DNA of 64,000 nucleotides from Progne subis subis. Its lineage: Eukaryota; Chordata; Aves; Passeriformes; Hirundinidae. How positions within the stretch are numbered: position 1 is the first letter of the stretch; every line of letters starts with the position of its first letter. Shown here in pieces: positions 1-13,245 of the stretch. A model generated the notes under the pieces. It made no database searches, was not told the DNA's origin, and worked only from the letters and a program-made list of their open reading frames with translations. The translations under genes and the position numbers were made by a program. The stretch is from contig JAKJHU010000005.1 in assembly GCA_022316685.1 (NCBI GenBank), forward strand, positions 11,882,707 to 11,946,706, in the 5' to 3' direction.

Positions 1-3000
1 AGGCAGCAAGAGAAGGGGTTCCCATGGAGCTCCGCCAGGCATCCTGTGCGAAGAAGCCCCAAAGGAGAGGCAGAATCGTTTCCGTGTGGGGTTTCATCAT
101 CCTGCCTCATCGCTAGCGGCTCTGAGAAACACTGCCTTGTATGTATAAAAGCAAATCCCTCTTTCCAAGGTTTGAGTAGACATGCAACCTGTAAACAGCA
201 CTTTCCCAGGGCCAGGAAGGTTTCCATATTCTTCTTTCCTTGAGCACCAAAGTGAGAGACTAAAGCACATAGTTAATTTTATTTATGCTTCTGTAACTCT
301 TGAGCAACTCTTTATAGTCAATAGAAGATTAAAACAGTGAATATTGATTCCTGAGGCATTTGGATGCCTGGGCAAAAGAGATGGAATCTGCAAATAGCAC
401 TGTCTCTGAAAAAGAAATTTTTTTCCCATAATAGATATAAATTTAGAATTTATTTATTTGTGTAATCCTTGTAAAAATTCCATTTGAAACAAAAATCACT
501 CTATAATATTGACTGATGTGTTCTATGAGGTAAAATGTTTTAATTTGGTCCAAACTTCAAAATTATTTTGCAATTAACTTTGGGAACAAAAACTATCGAT
601 ACCTGTTGGGTGAAAAATGGTATGTTTTTTCAAACTAACCTAAAAAGAAAGATAATATTGTTTGAGCACTCCTTTAATTTTTATCAAATATTTTGATTTC
701 TAGGTGGTCTAAATACTACAGTTCTTTATGCATTGGATTGAAAGACACTGATGATACAAAGTAGAAAACTTGCAAAGGCTATGAAAAAAATCTTTCCAAC
801 AGTTTTGTTCTAGCAGCTTGCAACAGGGTGGGCTGGAGGGTGCAGCTAAAACCAAAACTGAAATATTGAAAAATATACACTTGCATTCATTTCAAATAAC
901 CATAATTACTTAAGTTTATAATGACATGTAATCAAAATATGATTTGGGAAAGGTGTCTTTGCCACTGTAAAAGCCTTTTCCTTCTAAAAAACATAATAAC
1001 CACATTTAATGACAATCAAAATGCGGCTGGATAATGATTTGATGCGCTCTTTGATAACCATTTCAAGGTGTCAGGATGTCTGAATATTGTATTTTCCATG
1101 GGAATTTATTCTACTTCAACATTGTTGATGCGAAGGTGAATGTTTTAACCTATTGTGCTGGGTTAAGAACAAAAGGAATGTGTTTGTGTCCAGCATCTGC
1201 TCGAAATGAACGGCTGCTGACGGGCCCTGCTGACAGAGCCTAGTGAGAGACAAGTCAAAAAGGAAGGACTGCAGATGTCTCTCCCCTTAGTGTTAGGGTA
1301 ACAGAAAGATGAAGAACTACAGAGTTGGTGCAGTGCTCTGCCCCAATCCTTACCACTCCTCAGGACAGATTTTGGGGGTTTTCCCCAGGATTTGGTGGAC
1401 TGTGGAGAATGACTCTGTTTAAAGCTGATCTGGACTTCATTCCTGAGAACCATCTGAAAGTGTTTCGTTAAATCATCCATCCAGAATATTTCATGGTCAT
1501 TTGAATTTTTGTGGAAATCAGAACATCCCTCAAGACTCAGAAGTTCAATACCAGCCACTAGAACCGGAGGGGACTTGGACAAGAGAGGTTGTGTGATCTT
1601 TTAGTTCTCAAAAGTACTGTTAATACCTGAAATCTGCTTGTTTTCTCACATTATGATTTGTTATGCTTCTTTATCCTACTGTCTAGAGTTTGAAGCATCT
1701 TCCTGAGCCTTATGTCCCCCATCGCAGTTTGGAGGTGGCATCTCTCTCTGAAACAGTTGGGAATCTTCCCTGTTCCCATGCTTCCCAAGAGTTAATTGTG
1801 TTGTTCCCCCTTCATTAACTGAGGGGTAGAAGCACTCAATTTTCCAGATGTGTCATGATGGAAGGAACAGTTTCTGCTTAGAAATTTGGGTATCACCAAG
1901 AGCTTGGGGTGAGAACCCCTTCACCAATTTATTTTCATATACAATTCTCTTAAACAAACAGAACTCAATTTCATGTCATATGGGCACAATCATGGATGGC
2001 ATTAACCAGACAAAGCAGATAAAATGGAAGCCACTTCTTGCTCTCCAAAGCCTGGGCATTGAAGGTGGATTCTTTTCTCTACAAGAAGTGCAAGCTGCCA
2101 CAAAAAAAAACTTGTAGGAAATATTTGTTGTATAACAAGAGATTCTTTGTTTCCTGCCAGAAAACGAATAGCCATTACAAATAAAGGAAAGGTCTGAAAG
2201 TATCCAAAAGGCAGCACAATTCAGAGGCATAAAAAAGGAGAGAAGAGGATTTCTGGGAGTTGTGCAAATCTCTTGAAAACTATCAGACAATTCACACCTT
2301 ATGCCCCTCCGCAGGGACTGTACTCCTGCAGATCAGTGTTTAAAAGGGCCTACACAAATAATAAGCATAATGTCATCCTCCTACCCAGTCAGCGTCCTGT
2401 GTACATGGGAAGGACTGGACCGACAGCTGAGGTCTAATGCAGTGAAGATGTTAAAATGGTGATCAGCAAGAGCAGCTCTTCCCTGAGAGGATGTGCACAG
2501 CACTTCTCATCATAAAGTGGCAGAGCCATGCATTTTCCCACTTTCTCTACTCTACAGTGTGCTCTTCCCTGGAGACCTCAACCTGCCAGAGTACCTGCTG
2601 GCAGTACCTGGTCTTTCAAGACTTACATGCCCTTAAAAGTGTGTGCATGCATGTTGTTGCCAAACTTTTAGGATAAAGTCTGTATTCTTTTACTGTTGTT
2701 TAGCCTTTCATACAGGAATAGAGCTCCATACTATAACCACCAGAGAATAAAAGCAAACTACTTACTCAGCAGTAATAAAATATAGCAACTTCTGAATATT
2801 TTATGACAATGCTTTAGGTGTAAAACTTTATCAGAGTCTGTTACAAAATAATTGTGTTAAGGAAATGAAAAGAACAAGTGGAATATAGCAGAAGAATGAT
2901 ACAAATTCAATCATCACTTATTATCCTCCACTTTTAAACTTTCTTTTTACCACAGAACTCTGTAACTATTTAGAGATTATTAGCATCAGTGTTCCATTAA

Positions 3001-3827
3001 AAGTTAATTTTTATAACCCATAAATATATTTAAAAAGTAAGCCCTCTCTGTAAACCATAAATGAAATAAATTTCCACAGTGGCCTGTGCAAAACAGAAAA
3101 GGTAGAACTTGACACACTATGCTGTAGGGTAGAGGAGTAAGGTTAACTTTCCCCATGAAGCTTAAAATAAATCAGTTCCCAGACTTTGGTGACACATCCA
3201 CCATAACTGTGATGTGATGACACAACATTATTACCGTTTTTCACAACTTGTTCCATGTTTATCACAAGCTTGTTCCAGAAACAGGCAAATACTTGTCTGT
3301 TTCTTTATGTATTTATCTTGACCTGTGTGTTGACCACTTGGACGATTAGAAATTTACAGGATATTTTTGCCTAACTGAATTTTCCCACATGTTCCTCAAA
3401 CTTATTTAGAAAACATGCATTCAAAATATGTATAATAATTTTTAAGTAAATTAATGCAAACCAAACCAGAAAAATGCAAATTGAAGTCCATAAATATGTA
3501 TGGTTGCCCTGTAAAATTCTTCCTCTCTTTCTAATAAATATTTTTTGTCAAAGGTTTTCTTTACCTTCCTGTTCTTCCAGAATTCTTTTTTGTTGTCTTC
3601 CCTTTTTTTGTGATTCAGCTCTTCTGCTCTTCTCCTCAGAGATCTTTTCAATTCTTGGATCTTCTCTGTTTCTCTGATTTAATGAAGATAAGAAAAAAAT
3701 AAAACCTCAAACCTTAATTAGTTTGGCAAGATATTCACACTGAATGCTCTTTATCAGCATGATTGGATTAATAATAAAGATCATTAGCAAAGTATTTGTG
3801 CTACAATTATTTTATTTGTTTTTACAG
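1..3827. other. No recognisable feature
   Basis: AT-rich unique sequence. The 139-codon minus-strand frame at 1163-1582 starts at TTG, its first ATG is about 30 codons in, and it matches nothing I know. The frames at 46-243 and 1848-2290 are short and overlap others on both strands. I call no gene. Confidence 0.6.
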
Positions 3828-4105
3828 ATGGTGTCATCATTAAGATTCACAGCTAATGGTCAGAGGAAAGCCACAGGACAGGCAGAGAAGGTTTGTCAGT
3901 GGTTATGTTTGCAGAAAGAGCCTTCACATTGGTATGATCCCTGTGTGCAGGCAGACATCCAATGGTCTCTTTTAGAGGTAAAAAATATTCAGAGTGTGTG
4001 GTAGATCCAAGGGTTCTGCTGGAGCCCGGAAGGTGTGGGGTGAGCAGCTCCAATGCAGTCCAATAGCTGAGGTGCTCCCCCTTTCCTTACTCCCCTCTTG
4101 TGGAG
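3828..4105 (+). other. Possible exon (non-coding RNA or unknown gene)
   Basis: A pyrimidine-rich acceptor (attattttatttgtttttacag, ending at 3827) precedes an in-frame stretch of exactly 50 codons that begins with ATG at 3828 and ends at a GAG|GTAAAA donor (after 3977). A better donor, GAG|GTAAGA, lies after 4105, but using it crosses the stop codon at 4002-4004. Either form is plausible as an exon; the peptide matches nothing I know. Splice-like pairs occur by chance in 64 kb, so this is only a candidate. Confidence 0.2.
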
Positions 4106-7100
4106 GTAAGATACTTGCTTTCCCCAGTCACATTCATTTCTATGTGCAGAAAGAGCTTGGTTTAAGCTACTTTATGGAATCTTACTTTATACAGTACATC
4201 CCCAAACACTTTCAAACTGCTTAGCAATCTGAAGAACTGTTCTTCGTCTGTAAGAGCAGCTCATGTCTGGTCCACTGTCTTACCATACAGACAATAATCA
4301 TGTATTCAATTTTATACAAAGTAAGATCTGAAACAGCTGCTGAGACCTGGATAAAGTGGTGCAGGTCTTTCACCTTTGAGTATATCCTACAAGTTGCCTG
4401 AATTGTACATAACTGACCTCTGAAGATGTCACATTTAGATAAAATACTTATCCCAATGATGTGAGGCAACATACCAATATAGAAAAATTACTTAGAACAT
4501 ACTTCACGGCCTAAATAACGAAGTTTGCTTCAATCTGTTAAAACCTACTGATTACATCTGCCTGGTCAAAACTATCATATTATACTAATTTGCAAATACA
4601 CAGTCAAAATAACCCCCACAACTAAATATCTTCTTCTTTCTGCCGGTGGCAGAGACTGTGCTTGATTTGCAGTTGTTGTTGTTTGCTGCCTCTCAGCTGC
4701 ACTGCCCAGGCCTATGGCACCCCCTTGTTAGGGGCTGACTACACAAACACAGTCCCTTGCTTTCCCCCTGCTGCTGGCCCTGTCACCCACCTGCGCTGCC
4801 AGGGCCTCATCTGCACACCACTGGGAAGAGTTTTTGTGGAGGATAATGTCGTAACTTTGAAGGAGGCTTTGATGGTACCTTTGATTTCCTTACCCGCCCT
4901 TGGGGGTCCTTAAGGACAGGGCTCTCTCCGAGGGTATGGCTGTGCTCTTGGGTAACTCCACTGTTACTTTGGCATGTGATAAAAGTCAATTTAATTCCTA
5001 CTTCTTCAGGCTTCAGAGCCTGCTGGCTAATCTACTAATTGGGTTGGAGAAAAGGGGGAAGGAAGTGGAAAAAAGGGAAGTGGTGATGAGAGAAGGTGAA
5101 AACCCATTGCTTTCAGGAGTAGTAACAGGTCCATAGAGGAACAGGTCTTTCAAAAGGCTTCTGGAGGGTCAAGGTTTTCTCAGACTTGTTTTAACTGCAT
5201 AAGAATTTCAGCCTGTCTGAATAATTTCTGGTCATTCTTTGTATTTTAAGGGAGCCAAAGCAAAGTTCCCCAAGCCCTAACAAAATGTTGCCCCTCTGTC
5301 GCAAATTATGCAGTCATCTATACCAGTTCTCTGGTTGCTCCTATTTCCAAATCATTATTTTATTATAATTAATGTGCTATTGTACCTTTAAATATCATTT
5401 ATAAATATGCATAAACTGAAATAATCTCTAGCAGAAAGAAATTTGGAGTAAAAACATTATGAAACCTATGCCTCTCCAATATAAAATATTATAATATAAA
5501 CATATTGCACATAATTACATATAATGACAAATGTGTCTCTGTGTGGTATGATTAGTGCTGCTGTAACAAAAGAAGAAAGAAGAAGATATCACTCTAGCTG
5601 TCAGCTATGTCAGAAAATTAATACCCATGAAGCATGTCTCTCTCACCCTTATTCTATTTACTCTATTTTTATTTAATAGTCACTAGAATCTAACCAACAA
5701 CTTGCATTCAGGTATAGAGTTACATATATCCAAGAAGGGAACATAAGCAATGATCACCCTTACCCCTTTGTTGGCGACAATGAGCAGGATGCAGGTTCGT
5801 GTATTTCATCTACACAAAGAACACGTGCAAGATGACTGCTCAACTTCACAAAGAGCAGAGGAGTTTTGCCGGACTTATTTAGAAACCAAATGAAAAATTG
5901 TTCTCTGAGCATGCTGTCAAAGATTATACCTATGGGCAGAACTAGAAAATTGTTGAAGAAGAGTCAAATCTAAATTTTATCCAACAAAAACAAGATATTG
6001 AGTAGCTCTATGGAGCTCTCATCAGATGTTTCATACAAGACACTTTCAGAGAACATATACATATGAAATACCTTTCTGAGAAAATCTCTGGAAGAATCCT
6101 GAAAAATCAGAGCAATTAGCATGCAGAAAATAATGTGAAGTTGGCTGGAATATTTTAACAAACATTTCAGAAACCTCTGCAAAAATTCTCAAGCCCTACT
6201 TGGGAGAAAAGCATCCACTGATCTGAGAGCAAACAACAAGCTCCCACGCTTAGGTGGGGTGGGAGAGGGCAAAGTGACATCATGTGAGCCACTCCAAGTA
6301 AAATCGATGAGTGGACTAACCAGTGAACTGCTGGCAAATGAATGATGGCCCAGTCTTGCCATCTCATTCCTGTCAGAAGTTTATGAAGGTCTTGTTTTTA
6401 TCCAAACATGTAACAGCACTAACTTTTAAAGCTTTGCTTTCTCATAGAATAGAAGTTTTTTTTTCTGGACAGCTTGGACATAGAGCAACTAACACCAAGT
6501 GCTGAGATGAATCTAAATGTCCTGGAGACTGGAGGATTAAAAAATGATATCTTGGAATAGGTGTGATGTTACCTTGGAGCAGATGTGAAGTACGTTTTGA
6601 GAAATATAAGCAATCATACACGTGTCCAGTCCCAGTGCTGCATTATATTCCAAGTTCTTCCAGACTGTTCAGGAGCACTTATGAAGTACATGCATTAAAC
6701 CTGTAGCCGACTACTCATCCAGAGTGGAACAGGAAAAAATACTCCATGCTGCCTTCCACATAAAACAACTATTGTGACAGTATAAGCCAGTAAATGGTAA
6801 ACAGAAATATAAAGGTAGGTCAAATTTGTCTTGGCAAACAGAAAAGTAATTCAAGTAAATGTAGGACCTGCTTATACGTCTGAGTTTATTGCTGGCTATA
6901 TGTCCACAATAATTTTCTTCAGACATGAAAAATGTACACTATCTTTTTGAAACTGTAGACTGAAGCAAAGACCTTCTGTAATTACTAACACAGTAATAGA
7001 CATTTTCTTGCTCTCAACACCACTGAATTGTGGAAAAAAATACCTAAGAAATATGCTGAGGGAATTATACAGCTCCCTTCTCCCTCTATCTCCCTTTTTT

Positions 7101-8199
7101 TCCTCAAAGAAAATTGGGTAACTCGTGAAGGATCAAATTAATATCAATTAAGAAAACCCACTTTTTTTCTGCACACAAAATATAAATTATCAGAAAGCAA
7201 TATTTACTACAGCGCCTTCTTTCCCAGAAGAGCCCTTGATTTTGCCAGAATTGAAAAATGCTTACCATCTGCCTTCAAAATCATGGGTTTTTACATGAAA
7301 TCAAAACATTATGTGAGTGATAGCTCCTGCAAACAGAGAGCTCAGCCTTGTGACAGTGAGGTGAAAAGGTAATGAGGAGTTTTTCAGACGTGTAGAAGGA
7401 CCTTCGCAGTGAGAGAGCATTTCTTTACCCCCAGATGGTGGGAGCTGTTAGCTTTTTACCTTCTCCTGTTGGATTTTTACCTTCTCCTCATTTCCCAAAG
7501 TGACCCTTTCTTTTGCTTCCTCTGAGGGAAGAGGAGCAACAATGCCTGGGATGAGTGAGGTTGAGCCTTGTGTGCTTGGGTGACGTAATTTGTTGTTCTA
7601 GAGTGACAGACCACTCGGCACAGGATGGGTTGCTGGTTGAATCTGGCTTTCAGCTTTGAAATCTTACATGAGGTCTATGGTACCAGGTAAAATTTAAAAC
7701 AAGCCAAGATAGGATTGATTTGTCCTCTTTGTGGAGCCCTTCCTCTGTTGAGTGCTCATCCTCTCCAGCTGGTACCCAAACCTACAGTAAACAGATTCAC
7801 TGAGCTATCATAGGAGCTACTAGTGAAACCACTGGCCAGATGTCCTTAACTTTGACAGAGGAAGGCAGCACCTCCCTGGTAATTCAATTGCTTTTGTTGG
7901 GGAAAGAGTGCAGGGTATTGGAAGACTAAGGTCTCTTCTGCATCATAATTTCTTTTTTACAGTAAGCAAGAGTGAGCAGGAAGTCATGAGTCTTCTTTCA
8001 AACAAAATTACCTGAAGTGGTTTCAGCTTACTCTAGCCAAAAGCAAAAGGTATCAGAAGAGGCTGAGTCAACTCAATTGATTTTTGGCCAGTCTAGCATG
8101 GCTCTAAAAGCAGGGCTGGCTGGAGCTCCATGTCCCCACTTAGAGCCTGGGCTTCAGAATTACTCTGCAAGCAGTAAAACAAGAATGATCTTATAGTCA
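4106..8199. other. No recognisable gene; one GC-richer patch and one purine tract
   Basis: The patch 4640-4930 is GC-richer, with only about five CpG, and has a short frame on each strand; no family was recognised. A purine-rich tract at 5042-5098 (G/A runs) could form triplex DNA. A 21-bp duplication lies at 7453. The rest is plain AT-rich sequence. Confidence 0.55.
7453..7488. repeat. 21-bp tandem duplication
   Basis: The 15-base string tttttaccttctcct occurs at 7453-7467 and again at 7474-7488, giving a 21-base period. It is a local duplication in a pyrimidine-rich patch. Confidence 0.9.
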
Positions 8200-8530
8200 T
8201 AGTCAGAAAATTTTATTGTCCGGGGGGTGCCACGGGTGCATCCTCCAAAAGCAAAGGCGGAAAAACCCTTGCAGTGACAGCCAGTTTCTCCTTTGCTGTG
8301 TGATAAAATGTTGGCTTCTGATAACAGATGCAGCATCTCAGCACACAGTCATCTTGCCATTACAAATGCTCCGAGGACAAGAGGGGCTGTATTCTACAAA
8401 GATCTTGTTTCTTGTAAGTCAGACCTGGCTCTAGAGCCTACAGCAATCTCAGACCTCTGGGATCCTTTCTTTATTCTTAATTGGCTTTTAAGATCTGAGA
8501 GAACAATTTCAGAATGTCACTTTTAGTCAA
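8200..8530 (-). other. Possible LTR or retrocopy fragment, minus strand
   Basis: Read on the minus strand, cacccgtggcaccccccgg is followed directly by acaataaaattttctgac (about 8223-8206). This is a poly(A) signal just after a GC-rich stretch, as in the R region of many avian LTRs. The GC-rich part (8216-8290) stands out from both flanks. No paired ends, TATA box or family match was established. The overlapping frames at 8216-8434 and 8293-8526 show nothing recognisable. Confidence 0.25.
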
Positions 8531-10640
8531 TACAAGGCTCACATTTCTGAGTCTCTTTTGTTTGTGTCATGATCTTCTAAATTTTTTAGTAATTCCATTT
8601 TGGATTATAGGCTTAAAGCGGTCATTTTGGAAAATTCTATTTCAACATTTTATTTAGAATGTACTGTGAAAAAAAAAAAAAAGTAGACTTTCAAATGTAC
8701 TTTTTGTAGACAGCTTTCTTGAAGAAAAGATTCTGGGAGGAGATTTCAAGCATCTAGCATTACCACTGACTTAAAATGTTATTTTATGTTAAATCTGTTT
8801 TAAACTCTTTTGAAAATTAAATTTGAGCACAAACAAAGCAAACTATGAGGTGTCCTGGAGCAGGAAAATGCTGCGATGCTAGAGCACACAAGTCTCCATT
8901 CAGCCTTGTTTTCCATCATAGTGGCAATTGAGATTCACTGTCTGAGTGGAAAAGCCTGAAAACACTTCAGGAGGCAGGTGCACAAGGTTAGTTTCTCCTC
9001 TCAACCCAGTTACTAGAGGTCACCAAATCCTACCAGCCGTAAGAATTGCAGCACATTCAAAACTATTGGCTTTAACTCTTTTACTGGGTATTTTTGTCAC
9101 TTGTTAATATCATTTGTTTGTGGCTTGTTATGTTTGGTGTTTGCAGAGTTTTCATAATTTATTTGCCTGATTATGCCACTGAATAGCATACACAACTCTT
9201 ATTGACTTCAAGGGGAGTTTCACACAGAGAACATGGCAATATAACACAACACTTCTAAAGTACTTCCTATAACTATTCATGACTTTGTCTACATTGGTGT
9301 TAAAATGTAAACTGAAGAATGGAAAATTATTCCCAGTAATACCTTTTGTCATATTCTACATCGTCTGTTTTGAAGAGAATATGAATTTTCAACATTATGG
9401 TTCCTACCAGAACAGGAGAAAGCAAATAATTTGCCAGTAAAGCTGGCCAGATAGAAATCTATATGAAGGGGTCTTGGCACACATAAAGTTCAGCAATAAC
9501 TGACTGAAACTGATCCATAAATGGGAAATTGCAAGCACTGAGAAGTCTCCAGGAAGAATAAGTGATTTTAAAGCAATCTTCTGGCAGTATGTTGCAAGCA
9601 GTCAGGTAAATTTGTAGTAATATATCCCCAGTTCCCTACTGAACATAGAGATGATGGCTAGGAGTTAGAGCATCAGACAGCAGTTTTAATGGGTGAGACC
9701 CTCTGTTCACAAAGGTAATTATTGCTCATTTGCTGCATTTGAATATTGAACTAGCTCCAAGGAAGGCTCTCCACCAATATATGAAGATATAAACTGCTAG
9801 GAGAAAAAATATCAGGGCTCAGAAAATGTCCCAGATAGACTCATCAGCCTGGGAAGCTAGAATTTTTACTGACAAAGAAGTGACCAGGAAGAAGATTGAA
9901 ACTGATTTCCAAAATGATCATGACACCTCCAGACCAGAGGTTTCTGAATAATCTTCCAATACTTGTTGATAGCCTATTTCTCTGAAGGACAAAGGGTGAT
10001 TTAAAAAGGTGTCATTGGAGGATGAAGATGAAGTGGCTTGCCCCCCAAACAGGTCATGAGGACCTTGTGAAAATGATGTTTTGCCAAGAGGGGGAAAGAG
10101 ACATTGCTCAATATGTATGAACTGTAAGGAGCAGAGACTTGTGCTTTCCTACCATTCATGAGAAACTAACTGCATTATGTTGGGGAACTAAGATGGCATC
10201 TAAATTATTAAAAAATAGTTTTTTTCTTTGCTGTTAGCTTTGGTTTAATGGACTTCAGATACTCAACCTGAATTGAGTAGGATCAATTGAGGAAAAAGAA
10301 TCTGAAGAGCAAAATCTCTTCCTTACCACACACAATGACCATTGAGGACAATAAAGCAAAAAATAGTTCAATCAAAACCAAAGCAATAATAACTTGGAAG
10401 TGTCATTAAAGTTAATGTTAAAAAGTTAGCCTTTTTAAATTCTCCCGTTGAAGAGAAGTGTATCCACGATAGGCAGTACACCTATCTTTGCAAGGATAAG
10501 AGTAAATCGATAAAAAGTAGATTCCTCAGGAGATCTTTGTAGACAAAGTGAATTTCAGTACGGATTAGGAAACCAGGTCTAGAGACAATTTAGATTGCAT
10601 GAGATGCCAAGTTAGGAAAATCGTGTTCTTAATTTAATAT
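8531..10640. other. No recognisable feature
   Basis: AT-rich unique sequence with a 14-base A run at 8669-8682. No splice pairs, repeats or frames of interest were seen. Confidence 0.55.
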
Positions 10641-10908
10641 TCTCTTAGAATGCCTAGGTTGGAAGGGATCCTGAAGATCATCTAGTTCCAGCTTCCTGCC
10701 ATGGACAGGGACACCTTTCACTACACCAGGCTGCTCAAAGCCCCATCCACCCTGGCCTAGACCATGTGCAAAGATGGGGCATCCACAGCTTATCTGGGCA
10801 ATCTATTCTAGCATCTAACACCCCTCACAGAGAAGAATTTCTTCCTAATATCTAACCTAAACCTACCTTCTTTCAGCTCAAGGCCATTACGCCTTGTCCT
10901 GTCACAAG
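10641..10908 (-). mobile_element. CR1 LINE, 5'-truncated 3' end
   Basis: This is the 3' untranslated tail of a CR1 (chicken repeat 1) non-LTR retrotransposon, inserted in minus orientation. On the plus strand it reads as the reverse complement of the family: a 'ttggaagggatcctgaagatcatct' type opening just after 10655, then the block on a product 'in the mass of CR1 tails' with acacctttcactacaccagg (10710-10729) and ggccattacgccttgtcctg near 10882-10901. Only about 270 bases remain, so it is a typical dead-on-arrival 5' truncation with no coding potential. Many substitutions against the family as I remember it suggest an old insertion. I saw no clear target duplication. Family recognition is firm; the subfamily was not determined. 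Confidence 0.88.
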
Positions 10909-11880
10909 TTTTATTTTCCAACAGGCTATCTCAGCAGGATTTTTCAGGAAGAATACCGCTGTGTTAACACTTCCCACTGAACCATAACTTCCCTGTCAAA
11001 GAGGACAAGCAAGGCTAAGTTATGATCTTTTGTGACCCTTTCTCTCCTAGTTTCCTTTCTTGACACTCCATATTGTTTCCCCTTTCCTGATTACCCTACC
11101 ACACCCCTCTCTTTCTCACTGAGGGATGAAATAAGGTATCTATTACCAGGCGTCAATGCAGCAAGAGAAAAAGGGGAACTGCTTCAACTGTAGAAGAAAT
11201 GGATATTTTATTTTCAAGTATATGAAGCAAGAATACTTCCTTAAGACACGAGATGTTAAAAAAATGGTATGCACCTGTTTTTAGCTGCCTTTAAGTGGCT
11301 GTAAAGAACCACACTACAATGCTAGCCAAGTCAATGAGTGAAATTTTCTTCTGTAACACCTCTGAAATGCAGAAAGCCTTCTGTGCTGCTGTACGCTCCT
11401 GGGGGTAAAAAGTGAGTCAATGTATAAAGGGATATTCTGGAAGAATGCGTTAAATTTATTACTATCTGAATTTAATTTCTTAATTTTAACTCAGATGTAC
11501 AGACCTAACTCATATTTTGTCTTTGTTTTCCTAAAGAATACAGTGCAATTTGATCAATTGAAATATTAGATAGAAGGAATGCTTACAATTAAAACTCTCA
11601 ATAGTAGCTTTTGGGGGCTGAAAGAATTAATGGATTATGGTTATGTTCAGCAAGTACTATAACAGCAAAATTTTTTATAAATGAAGGAGAGCAATTAGAG
11701 TTTTTCAGATTGCCAGTATAAAAAAGATAACTTCCAACACAAAACCTCTGTACATTCACAAAAAGCTAAAAATACACAGATATCTCCTGATCAACGTTCT
11801 CAAACATGGCAAATAATCAGGAAACTACGATCTCCTTTTACACGGCAAATTATTTTAATTACACTATCCGCAGTATATAA
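10909..11880. other. Spacer between two CR1 tails
   Basis: AT-rich unique sequence. I cannot follow CR1 into it from either side, so the two copies are separate insertions rather than one interrupted element. Confidence 0.5.
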
Positions 11881-12402
11881 AATCATAGAATCATAGGATG
11901 ATTTGGGTTGGAAGGCACTTTAAAGGTAATTTAGTTCCAAACCCTCGGCCATTGGTGGGGACACCTTTCACTAGACCAGTGTGGTCAAAGCCCTATCCAG
12001 CCTGGCCGTGAACACATCCAGGGATGGAGCACCCATAAACTTACCTGGGCAACTGGTCCAGTGCCTTACCACCCCCATACTGAAGTCTTTCTATTACCTA
12101 TTCTAAATCTACTCTTTTTCAGCTTAAAGCCATTCTCCCTTGTCCTGTCTCTACATTCCCTTGCAAAAGTCTGCTCCAGCTTTCTTGTAGGTCTCCTTCA
12201 AGTATTGGAAGGCTCCTAAAAGGTCTCCCTGGAGCCCTGTCCTCTCCAGGCTGAACAGTCTCAATTCTTTCAGCCTGTCTCCACAGGAGAGGTGCTCTAG
12301 GCCCCTGATCACCTTTGTAGCCTCCTCTGACCTCCCTCCAGCAGGTCCATATCCTTATGCTGGGGGCCCTAGAGCTGGACATACTAGTCCACATACTTGA
12401 GA
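11881..12402 (-). mobile_element. CR1 LINE, 5'-truncated 3' end (about 520 bp)
   Basis: A second CR1 tail in the same minus orientation, about 1 kb from the first. The plus strand opens with aatcatagaatcatagga (11881-11898), the reverse complement of the short ATTCTATGAT-type repeat that ends CR1 elements. It then follows the known order: ttgggttggaaggcac (11905-11920), acacctttcactagaccag (11961-11979), ccttgtcctgtctctacatt (12138-12157), and ccaggctgaacagtctcaat (12245-12264). Similarity fades near 12390-12402. It covers only the 3' untranslated region, so the 99-codon minus-strand frame at 12119-12418 is not a gene. The recognisable terminal repeat suggests the 3' end is intact and the element was truncated at its 5' end. 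Confidence 0.93.
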
Positions 12403-13084
12403 ACCAAAATAAAAACACTGATGTTTTCTGTTACCTCCAGAGCTTTCCTCGCCACCTTGTCTTTCATTATAACAGATTGGAAAGCAAAACAAATGTCTAA
12501 AAATGGCAGTAATCTAATAAACAAGAGCGTTACACCAAAAAAAAAAACTTAAAAAAAAAATTAAAGTTATCTGCTCTGTCATTTGTAAAGTCTGTCTTCT
12601 TTTTTTTGCATCCCAGAAAGACTGTGCCAAAGTGGTCCCCAAAATTTGTCAGAGTTAACTATTTCGCTAAACTTCACTAAGCTACCACTGCTGGTGATTA
12701 ATCAAATTTTGCTCTAAATAGGATTAATTCGGGTGTATCTGTGAAGAAGCTTGTCAGAGTGCACGTCCCTCTTCTCAGCTGTCCTCGGGTCCTTTTTTCT
12801 TGCTGAATTTAAAATGAAGCTTGAGCTATAATCTTGCATGGCAGATACTGGATCGTTCCTTTGATAAACATCTAAAATGCTAATGAATGTGGGCTGCAGT
12901 TCTGAAACAGCAAAGCAAATGATTTGACAAGAATCTGGAGGGTAAAAAAAAAAAAAAGAACTTTCTGACTTAAAAGAAAAACTCTTTTTGTTCACATAGA
13001 GTATTGTTTCCTCAAGAAAAATTTTTCTGCTCTGCAGAAAACAGAAAAAATCCTACTACATCAAAATGCGGAAGCATGAAAAAC
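12403..13084. other. No recognisable feature; short A runs
   Basis: Contains two A-rich runs (12537-12560) and another at 12944-12957. The minus frame at 12714-12995 ends in the latter and is not supported as a gene. Confidence 0.5.
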
Positions 13085-13245
13085 TGATGAGCTTTCAGAT
13101 TGTCCTCTTTTGCATGCAAATCATATCAGAAGTTCTCATTAGCATAAATGCATGAGCAGCTCTAAATGCTTTTAATTTCCAATCTCAGCCAGCAGAGGAG
13201 TAATTTGTCACTGTCAGGGTGAAAATCTAAAAAGGAAAAAAAGAG
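13085..13245. promoter_or_regulatory. Candidate enhancer with POU/octamer motifs
   Basis: The 12-base perfect palindrome tttgcatgcaaa (13109-13120) overlaps an exact octamer, atgcaaat (13114-13121), the site of POU-domain proteins. Twenty bases on, attagcataaatgcatgag (13138-13156) adds further POU and homeodomain half-sites, followed by cttttaattt (13169-13178). The block is free of recognised repeats. Function is inferred from motif density only. Confidence 0.35.

Noticed and set aside
1163..1582. 139-codon minus-strand frame as a gene
   Set aside because: It starts at TTG, no family was recognised, and its length is near the chance limit for the local composition.
12119..12418. 99-codon minus-strand frame
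   Set aside because: It lies almost entirely inside the 3' untranslated tail of a CR1 element.
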